A stretch of 64,000 nt of DNA from Haliotis asinina (lineage: Eukaryota > Mollusca > Gastropoda > Lepetellida > Haliotidae): positions 15,656,969-15,720,968 of the forward strand of contig NC_090288.1 of NCBI RefSeq assembly GCF_037392515.1. Direction: 5' to 3'. A program made the position numbers and the translations under genes. Positions 55,437 to 64,000 of this stretch are shown here, one piece after another (the stretch's first letter is position 1; each line of letters starts with the position of its first letter). The notes beneath the pieces are model-generated. The model searched no databases and had not been told where the DNA came from. It saw only the letters and a list, made by a program, of their open reading frames with translations.

Positions 55437-58400
55437 TGTACAGTGGAACTGCAGAGGATAAAGGACTAATTTACATGAATTACAGCTATTAGTCCAAGAT
55501 TTTACACCTTCAGCTATATGTCTCCAAGAGACATATTTAAAGCATACAGATACATTTGACCTTCGTCATTTTAATGCATATCATAGTTTTTCACCTCTGG
55601 GTGATAGGGCCACTGGCGGATCATCCATTCTAGTCAGACAAAACGTTATTCAAAGCCCTGTTCCACTTATTACTAATATGCAGGCTGTTGCAGTGAGAAC
55701 TACTTTACATGTAGCTTTTACGCTATGCTCTTTCTATATTTCGCCATCTTCCACGTTTGCCAAAACTGATCTTCAAGCTCTATATGACCAACTCCCGAAG
55801 CCCTGTGTTATAATGGGAGATTTAAATGGACACAACCCACTCTGGGGTAGTGTAAATACAAATACTAAAGGTAAATTGTTGGAGGACTTTTGTTCTGACA
55901 ATGATTTATGTATTTATAATGATGGTTCAAACACATATTTACACAGGGACCTATTCTGCTCTCGACTTGTCACTCACAAATTCAGAACTACTAAATGAAT
56001 TCGAATGGTCAGTCCACGATGACCTCTGTGGAAGTGACCATTTTCCTACTGTATTAAAATCTGTAACTCCATCTGATGTTCCTCCATCATCAAGGCGGAA
56101 TTTTAAAAAGGCTAACTGGGCTTTATATGAAACACTGTGAGCTGAAAAGCTTAAACCCGAACTTTTTATTGACGTTCCTGATGCTATTAAATGCTTTTCT
56201 GATGAATTGAACTCCATAGCTGATGAGTGTATACCGAAATCCTCTGCAGTTCCACATATTCGAAAACCATGGTTGAACGATGACTGCAAACAAGCTAGGA
56301 AGGCAAGGAAAAATGCAGATCATTATTTCCGTCGCCATCCTATAGTGTATGATTTAAATAAATTTTAAATGCTAAAGCACGGCGTACATTTAAACAGAAC
56401 AAACGCCAATCTTGGCAAAATTATGTATCTAAAATAAATTCTCGGACACCCATGTCCAAGGTATGGAACATGGTCCAAAAAATTAAAGGTAAAGGCACTA
56501 AATTTACTGTCCATCATCTTAAAAATGGAGATCAATTGCTTACTGATAAATCAGATATTGCTAATAAACTGGGCGAAACCCTTGCTAAACACTCTTCCTC
56601 TTCTAATTATGTACCAAAATTCCAGCAATATCAAAAACAACAACTAAAGAAAACTATTAATTTTAACTCAGATAACGGAGAAGATTAATGAAACTTTTTC
56701 TATTCAGGAGCTCCATACTGCTTTTGATCAAGCTCATGATACTGATACGGGAGCTGATAACACACATTATCAACTCCTGAAACATTTACCAGAATCCTGC
56801 CTAGAAACTCTTCTCAATATTTTTGTTGATATTTGGACATCGGGTAACTTTCCTCCCTCATGGCGTGACGCCATAGTAGTACCAATACCTAAACCTGGAC
56901 GTGATCATACGGATCCGTCCAATTATCGACCTATTTCACTAACTAGCTGTGTTTGCAAGACCATGGAACGCATGATAAATAATAGACGTATTTGGTACTT
57001 GGAAACAAATAACCTTATCACAGACATACAATGTGGTTTCCGTAGAAACGGAAGTACAGTCGATCACTTTGCGTTTGGAATCATTTGTGAAAAATGTACT
57101 GATTAATAAACAACATGCTGTGTCTATCTTTTTTTATCTTGAGAAAGCATATGACACAACCTGGAAATATGGCATTTTAAGAGATTTACATGATTTCGGT
57201 TTGCGAGGTCGTTTGCCTGAATTCATAGCCAAATTTTTAAATAAAAGGCAATTTCAAGTCCGAGTGGGTTCTACCCTGTCTGATCATTACAATCAGGATC
57301 AGGGTGTTCCACAAGGCAGCATTTTGTCTCTCACTCTTTTTAGCATCAAGATGAACAGTTTATCTAAAGTTTTAAACAATTTAATAGATGGATCTTTATT
57401 TGTGGATGATTTAAATATTTCTTGCCGTGGTAGAAATATGCATACTATTAAACGGCAACAGCAGCTGTGTTTAAACAAAATAGATAAATGGTGTCTTGAA
57501 AACGGCTTCAAGTTTTCTAAATCATAAACCAGTTGTATACACACTTCTGTCATAAATACAAACCCCATAAAGACCCAGAACTATTTCTCAATGGTACCCC
57601 AATCAAATTGGTCAAGGAGGTCAAGTTCTTGGGACTTATTTTCGACTCACATTTGACCTTTTTGCCGCATATTAAATCCCTTAAAGCCAAATGCCTGAAG
57701 GCACTCGGTTGTTTCAAATTCAAAATGGGGAAGGGATCAAACTACCTTTCTTCACTTATATAGATCACTGGTCCGATCTGAACTTGATTACGGCTCCATC
57801 GTATATGGTGGAGCTTGTCAGAGCAACCTGAAACTTCTTGATCCTGTGCACCACCAAGGCCTAAGACTTTGTCTTGGTTCTTTTAGAACCTCTCCTATCG
57901 ACAGTCTGTACGTCGAAGCTGATGAACCTTCTCTCAACTTCCGCTTACATTACAAAATTAGCTTCTAATGAGTCTAATCCCGCATTTAATTGTGTCTTTA
58001 ATCCTCTCTATGAGGATTTGTATAACAAAAAGTCTTCCCTGGTTCCGCCTCTTGAGCTCAGAATCAAGCCATTTCTTGCTGCTTCTAGCACGGAGCTGGA
58101 AAATGTAGCTCCTCTTCCTTCCCCTCCTGGGCAGATGGTTAGGCTACAAGTTGACCTAACATTAACTACATTTTAAAAATCAGAAACGAATGAATTACAC
58201 TATAAACAAGAATATAATCAATTGAAACATAAATATAGCAATTATAAATCCTTATTTACAGATGAGTCCAAGGACGGTGGCGCAGTAGCTTGTGCTACCG
58301 ACATTGGATCCAGAACAATAGCTTCTAGATTATCAGACAATAGTTCTATTTTTACAGCAGAAGCTATGGCCATATAAACAGCTCATAAATATGTTGAAAG

Positions 58401-59046
58401 ACACCCTTAACGTAAATCTATTCCGATTCTCTTTCTTGCATTCAGGCTATTAAAAATATATCTTGCAAACATCCACTTTTAATAGAAATTATTGAATTGT
58501 ATAATGACCTTGCCACTGGCCAATATGACATCGTCAAGCCATGTAGGCATTTCTGGTAACACATTGGCTGACCTTGCTGCTAAAGCAGCACTCAACAAAT
58601 CTGTGACACCACTTCTTATTCCTTATAGTGATTACAAAGCCACCATTAGATCTTATATCCGTGATCTGATGCAAAAGAAGTGGGACACCCAAGTGGGTAT
58701 CTATAAATTACACGACATAAAACCTTACATTGGTTATACCCACTTGGGTTGTCAGTCCAGGTTTGAAGAGGTTATTTTACGACGATGTCGTATTGGTCAC
58801 ACTAGATATACTCATGCGCATCTGTTTAAAGGTGAGGATCCTCCATTTTGCATCCCTTGTGATGAGAGAGTCACAGTCAAGCATATTCTGCTTGACTGTG
58901 TTGAATTCTCCATCACAAGGGATAAGTATTTTACAGTTAAAACAATTAAGGATCTTTTTACCAGCGTTAATTCTCATTTAATTATAGGTTTTTTAAAAGA
59001 AATTGATTTTTTGTTTGAATTTTTAATAGTATGTTTCTGTAAATAG
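55437..59046 (+). pseudogene. LINE ORF2: endonuclease, RT, RNase H; multiply broken
   Basis: Replication enzyme of LINE copy B. Endonuclease: FVQWNCRG, ICLQETYLK, MGDLNGHNPLWGS and, after a shift, SDHFPT. Reverse transcriptase: WRDAIVVPIPKPGRDH, NYRPISLTSCVCKTMER, YLEKAYDTTWKYGIL, QGVPQGSILS and FVDDLNIS; the catalytic motif reads FVDD instead of the usual YADD. RNase H: FTDESKDGGAVAC, TAEAMAI and HVGISGNTLADLAAKAAL. The C-terminus FCIPCDERVTVKHILLDC is a Cys/His motif as in related LINEs. Stops occur after the endonuclease start, before and inside the RT, and in RNase H. Confidence 0.85.
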
Positions 59047-59531
59047 ATGTATTTTAATGATTGGTAGTTTGAATTAGTAACTTAAATTGTTGGTGGCTGT
59101 ACCCTCAAAGGGGATAGAAGTATTGTAAAATTATTGTCCTCCTGAGAGGGTACGTAAGTCCACAAACATTCACAGTAAATTTAAACTTTCCACTGTTCTT
59201 AATCGTAGCATATTTGTATTTTCAATTTTTGGCTAGAGATATCTAAATTGCTAACAGCTGAAGGGATGATGTAAATCCAACTAGGGTCCATGCAGGTAGC
59301 AAAGTACTGAAAGTCCCCATGGTCCCTAAAGTGGTGATCAACCCTTAGATATTGGCGATCCTCGGCCTTCTTTCATATTGTTTTGTCTTCATTTGCAATC
59401 CTGTTTTCGAGATATATGCTAGTTTTATTTCTTGTTACTGTGATAAACCAATTAGTTTTACTGTCATTCGTTTATTTATTTATTTTGTACAATATACCAT
59501 TAATTACTATGTCTGTATATGAGTGTTCTCG

Positions 59532-59587
59532 TCACGATATGGCTGAAATATTTGTCAATGTGACGATAAATTTTAACTCACTCACTT
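59532..59587 (+). repeat. LINE copy B 3' tail, shared with the SINEs
   Basis: cacgatatggctgaaatatt, then tgtcaatgtgacgataaatt and ttaactcactcact. It is alignable with the SINE tail (gatatagctggaatattgct, gagtgcggcgtaaaac, actcactcactc). Confidence 0.7.
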
Positions 59588-59589
59588 AT

Positions 59590-60885
59590 GTATTGCAGAC
59601 GATTTTGTTGACGTTGGTAATGACAACAGTAATTGCGTCCCAAGCTATTCTTGCAAACTAACGCTGAAAGGGTTCCTGAGCATTGGTAACATGTCGACAA
59701 TTGTCAGTTTGATAAGCCGTTGTGTCAGCCTAAGCATCTTTATTGAGAAGGTTCAATGGGTAAATGCTTTATAATGTTGTAATGAAGATTTACTTCGTTA
59801 TTTCCATGCCGTTTTCAGGTAATAACGTCGTCCTACGCGTAGAACAGAGAAATCGATATCGATTAGGTCACCCTTGGGTTGTTTGGATACATCAAAAGTT
59901 GTTTATTTGTACATTAAATAACACGGACAAGCCACAGGGGGAACTGAGACTTCATGCTGGTGTTGACAACTTGCCGGATTGGACAGATGATGGTCTTGAC
60001 AGTTTCCACTGTATTAGGAACGAGTGCTAAGCTGCACCCGGGTGTTAGCAAAACCACCAGGGTGCACATCCTGGTTTGGGACATTGACTTCGTAGTCGTG
60101 AAAAAAAAATTAAAAGTGGTCTGATCAACTAAGGTGGGTTAATATAATTGTACTACCGGGTTCACTTTCTTATTCACGACATTTGGAGGTTGTGTATAGC
60201 ATTGTGCCTCCACTTTCACCGGATTTATTATTCTTTCTTGAATATCTACATGCACCTACAGTGCAAGCATTACCAGGTTCAAGCGCGAAAAACCCATGGG
60301 CCAATAATACGAAGTACTGGACGAAATAATATTGATTGTAAATGCGCTTTGATCAATAGATGTGTTGCAAGCATATGGTGTGAAATCAAACATCAAGGCA
60401 ATCAAAAGACTGGATTCGTTAGAGCCCAACTTTAATAAATGTCGAAATATAGAAAGCCACGTCTATCAAAGTTTGCCACGAAACACTCTTTCATCGTAAA
60501 TGTTTTTATTGATTTTATCACATATTCTGACAGTAAAGTGAAATCAGTTTTAAAGCAACTCTAAAGCTCTTGGTCTTTGAAGTTCAATGTTCACTCAAGC
60601 AATGAAATGCCCATATGTACAAGACGATGTGTGGAGGATGACCCGAAACAAAACTGTTGTGTTGATAAAAGAAATCAAAGCAGCGCTTCTCCACCAGCTA
60701 CACTGAATTAATGCCGTAAACCCTTGATATCTGCACCTTACCACCTAGGTTTACTCCAACAGATATTCGTTGGCAATGAGCCAGACGTGTGTTTAGGACC
60801 GTAACTGAGTGAATGAATATTTTTGACGCCCCTATGATTATACCTTCAGTTGGCAGTGATTCGGCGTCTGTTTTCAGTTATGTCT
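59590..60885. other. No recognised feature
   Basis: Intergenic DNA 3' of the LINE. Some isolated SINE-like words occur (gattggacagatgatggtct region) but there is no full copy and no exon. Confidence 0.4.
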
Positions 60886-61095
60886 ATTGTGTTTGTTGTT
60901 TAACGCCGCACTCAACAATATTCCATCTAAATGACGGCGATAAGTTTAAATAAATAATCGAGTATGGACGAGACTATCCAGTGACCAACATCATGAGGAT
61001 CGATCTTCGCAAATGGGGTAGGATGACCAAGTCAGTGAGCCTGACCACCGGACCCCGTTAGACGCCTCACTGGTTGCTTAGACTAGGGTTTAACC
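60886..61095 (-). repeat. SINE-2 copy
   Basis: Inverted copy: gtttaacgccgcactcaaca, gagactatccagtgaccaac and gaccccgttagacgcctcac. Confidence 0.8.
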
Positions 61096-61099
61096 TGAT

Positions 61100-62055
61100 C
61101 TTCACGGGTCGACTGTTTTCAACTCAGAAATTGTTTGATAACGTTTGTAACTGTTTAGTCAAGTCCTACATCCAAGTACTTCACACCCTCTCCACAGCAG
61201 TTTACATGACTCCTTTGTTCGATTTTGAAAATGGTACAAAAAGGTACTTTTCTTCCGTGGTCCCCTTTCTAACCCAAACCCTTGGTCAGGCACTTATTTG
61301 AAAGAGATGTCTCCACATGATCTCACATCGTACAGGTTTTCTTTAAATACGATCAGATACTGTTGTGTCGAAGTTACCAGGGAGCAATAATAAATATACT
61401 AACAAAGGCGACAACGATAAATATAGAAGTGAACACCAAACGCTTACTTTGAGACAACCGCCAGGTCGAGATAACGGTATCTCAGTGGCACTTATCTGAA
61501 AGTATGTTATGATATGTTAATAGTTTTTTTTTAAATCCAGCCAGGCATGGTTATGTCGAAGCTGACATTGACCAATGCAAGTATATACATGTATACTTAC
61601 ACAACCGAAAACGCTGAAACACCATAGTTTACTTGGAGACAAGAGTAAATTCGAAACATCAGAGTTCGAGACAATCGTGTTAGACTTTACATTCCATGAC
61701 CACAATGGTATGCTATTCCGGTCTGTTCACGGTAACACACGCAGATAAGTATTTCAACAAGACGAAAGGAAACAGGAGTCTTCTTAATTGCCTTGGGGAA
61801 ATATTTGTCAAGACAGGAAACCAATGCTTAATGATAGCGACTCACGCTTCAAGTGAAGTGCTTGTATACTTAGCTCATTGCTGTATGTAAACCAGCTACG
61901 TGCGCCTATGTACGGGAGGGATATCGTTAAATAATAATTATTCATTTATATAGCGCCTAGTATCCATCTGACTAATTGCTCACTGGACGCTGCAATTACA
62001 AACTGATTATTATAACATCGGACAACCGAAGCTGCATGTGAGGCGCTTTAACAAT
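61100..62055. other. No recognised feature
   Basis: AT-rich intergenic DNA. The stretch from 61930 (ttatatagcgcctagtatcc) may belong to the repeat that follows. Confidence 0.4.
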
Positions 62056-62059
62056 CTCA

Positions 62060-62180
62060 TGACTTTTCCCACCGGGTACCCATTTTCTGCTGGATAACAG
62101 AGGGAATTTTGAACAAACTCACCTGATTAAGGTGAGACCACGTGGATCACATGTGCTTCATTTTGGGGCAGGGCTGAAGT
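62060..62180 (+). repeat. Dispersed repeat, copy 2
   Basis: Matches 7355-7470: cgggtacccattttctgctg, ataacagagggaattttgaa and aaggtgagaccacgtggatc. Confidence 0.6.
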
Positions 62181-62438
62181 CCTAGAAACTCTCAAGAGTC
62201 AAACTGTCAAACACGGCCACCCATGCAAGGACTCCAGATCTCAGCTCTCAAACTCTGTTAATTTCAAATGATTTATCACCTGAGCTTAGTGTAAAGGATC
62301 ATAGTTCACAGACTGAGAGAGAGAGTTAAAGTTATATAGCATCACGGTGGGTGATACCTAAAATGGGCCTCACACACTGTACCTACTCGATTTGACGACA
62401 CTTTAATTCACAGAATGACTGAATGAGTAGGGGTTAAC

Positions 62439-62945
62439 GCATCCTCGATATCTCCAGGGTATACGTTCCGATAAATCTCCACTATACCCTGAACGCATCT
62501 ACGCACGACCCGATAACTTTTTTTACCTCAATTTGCTGGCTGCGCATTCCCGCAATAGCCAATCAGCAAGGCCGCCGTTGTAACCGAGCTTGAGGGTGTC
62601 AACAAGGGTAGCAGTCGCGATGGTTTGCTCACAGTGTGTCTCATATTTTGGGGAAATCATACAGACAAATTTATAGGTCCGAAACTTTTGAAAATATATA
62701 TGCAAAAACTCCATCTACCTCTTTCAGACAACCTTTTCATGGTTTGTTTTTACAAGTTTAATCGGTTACATAATTTGTAAAGCGAAAGCGAGTTCGGATT
62801 GGTTCGCTCACCTTCCCAGCGTAGACACCTGGTTGAATGAAAAGCCAGCCAAGGGAGGTAATAAATTTAACGGTCTGAGCCGCAGATGCATCCAGGGTAT
62901 AGTAGAGACTTGTCGGAACGTATACCCTGGAGATATCGAGGATGG
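62439..62945. mobile_element. 507-bp foldback element, copy 2
   Basis: Same ends as the copy at 8341-8836 (catcctcgatatctccaggg; ccctggagatatcgaggatg). It is flanked on both sides by GGGTTAAC (62431-62438 and 62946-62953), an 8-bp duplication that suggests hAT-type mobilisation. Confidence 0.85.
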
Positions 62946-63027
62946 GGTTAACAACGCTTTTTCATTATATACCCGTAATATCAAGCAGGGGTACAACTTG
63001 TCGTGATGATCGGACGTTTTAACGACA

Positions 63028-63198
63028 AGAGCGGTGGGGTAGCCTAGGTGTTAAAGTGTTCGCTCGAAGCGCCGAATACCCCAGTTCGATTCCTCACATT
63101 GGGCACAATGTGTGAAGCCCATTTCTGGAGTGGCCCGCCATGATGTTGCTGGAATATTGCTATGAGCGGCGTAAAACTAAACTCACTCACTCACTTTA
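63028..63198 (+). repeat. SINE-1 copy, near complete
   Basis: ggtggggtagcctaggtgtt head, ccagttcgattcctcacatt box, gttgctggaatattgctatg tail, ending actcactcactcactt. One of the best copies in the window. Confidence 0.88.
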
Positions 63199-63406
63199 AG
63201 CACACAGCTACTCCGCCCACCCATTACTTCACTGAAACACCAGCCCATGTGACATTTTAATCGTTAGAGTCTGCATCAGGTATATTCAGTTAGATTGTGT
63301 AATAAATCACACGCGCAACAAACGATTAAATTATAAACTAAAATAAAATAATTACATTCGTAATTCCTTATAAACCTTATATATGAGCAAACGATTCAGT
63401 CCTTAC

Positions 63407-63475
63407 CTTCTGTTCGGTGACCATTTCAGTGAGGTATTGACCAGTCTTCGTCGCCTCCAGATTTACTGACCCCAT
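63407..63475 (-). CDS. Possible first coding exon of an unidentified gene
   Basis: From a minus-strand ATG at 63475, 23 codons (MGSVNLEATKTGQYLTEMVT, then EQK) run in phase to a strong donor, AAG|GTAAGG. The sequence upstream (63480-63650) is richer in CpG than its surroundings, as in a promoter. No further exon of this gene was recognised to the left, and I do not recognise the product. A chance open stretch is possible. Confidence 0.3.
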
Positions 63476-64000
63476 GCATGCCCAGTCTGGTCAATAAATG
63501 TCGTCTAGTCCAGCAATAGAGCTCGCCGAGTCCCTCCAATGAAATGCCGTTGACGCACACACAGGAGAAACACCTTCCCTGCTGCAGTTGTTAAAAGTCG
63601 CCCCGACCGGCGTCCTCTCTTGAGGCTCCTTGTGACGTTACTCATTTGATTATGCCGGTGCTCTGTTGGGATTTAGATTTATGCAGGTTTTGTTTCTTTT
63701 CACTTTCCACTTTTCCCTTATGAATTCATCAGCAACAAAATTCATATCAAAGGAACTAATCGATATTTGAAATTTTTAGGGAGTAGTGCTAGTACACTCC
63801 TGTTTTCTATCAAAATTAATGACATTTATAGCATCTTTATAGATGCGGTATTCATGACGATGTGTGCATCAGGTATTTCATGAAATAATCAGACCAACTT
63901 TAGTCTAATCTAACAAATTGAATCAATACATTCTCATATAATGTGCTGACACATGGCATACATATCTTGCAACGCCTCTCCACAACCTAAACTCTCCAAA

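Larger units (their letters stand above)
53496..59587 (+). mobile_element. LINE copy B, nearly full length, with RNase H
   Basis: About 6.1 kb, including a 146-bp MITE in its 5' UTR. Order: 5' UTR, ORF1 with zinc knuckles, apurinic-type endonuclease, reverse transcriptase, RNase H, C-terminal cysteine motif, and a 3' UTR that ends with sequence also found at the 3' ends of SINE-1 and SINE-2 (59532-59587). This domain set fits the I/Jockey-type LINE group; the exact clade is not resolved. Several frameshifts and stops make it inactive. Confidence 0.85.

Overview
The window looks like nuclear DNA from a marine mollusc, most likely a gastropod such as an abalone; the species is an inference. The evidence is spliced genes with long introns, GT-AG junctions, AT-rich noncoding DNA, and dozens of copies of two short repeats that end in a CTCACTCACTC-type tail. 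No bacterial operons, ribosome binding sites, rRNA, genuine tRNA or CRISPR arrays were seen.

Layout: (1) 1991-10703 (+) holds the last five exons of an anion-selective Cys-loop receptor (glycine/glutamate-gated chloride channel type), with a broken Tc1-like transposon in its first visible intron. (2) 10.7-20.8 kb has no recognised gene but contains SINEs and two MITE-like elements. (3) 20803-30357 (-) is a complete GH29 alpha-L-fucosidase gene of eight coding exons, with two tandem copies of exon 1. Each copy has its own GTCACGTGAC box (CLEAR-type) just upstream of the ATG. A decayed pogo/Tigger-like transposase lies in one intron. (4) 31.0-33.5 kb (-) is a 5'-truncated LINE. (5) 34-39 kb is rich in micro- and minisatellites. 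(6) 39881-46611 is the most unusual part: a 6.7-kb parvovirus-like element. On the minus strand it carries an NS1-type replication protein (HUH nuclease plus SF3 helicase, separated by one in-frame TGA), an overlapping 174-codon frame and an uninterrupted 963-codon capsid-like gene. It is bounded by about 95-bp terminal inverted repeats and by an 11-13 bp target duplication, and it begins 32 bp past the stop codon of (7), a melatonin-receptor-like class A GPCR of two coding exons (46644-48087, -). (8) 51.7-59.6 kb (+) holds two copies of one LINE family. The second is nearly full length (gag zinc knuckles, endonuclease, RT, RNase H) but broken, and its 3' tail matches the tails of the SINEs. 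(9) A possible first coding exon of an unknown minus-strand gene lies near 63.4 kb.

The three host genes (chloride channel, lysosomal glycosidase, GPCR) show no functional link. What ties the window together is mobile DNA: at least one LINE whose 3' end is shared by two SINE families, several nested foldback elements (one with its empty site also in the window), and the parvovirus-like insertion, which has transposon-like ends. All calls come from reading the sequence; no database search was run.
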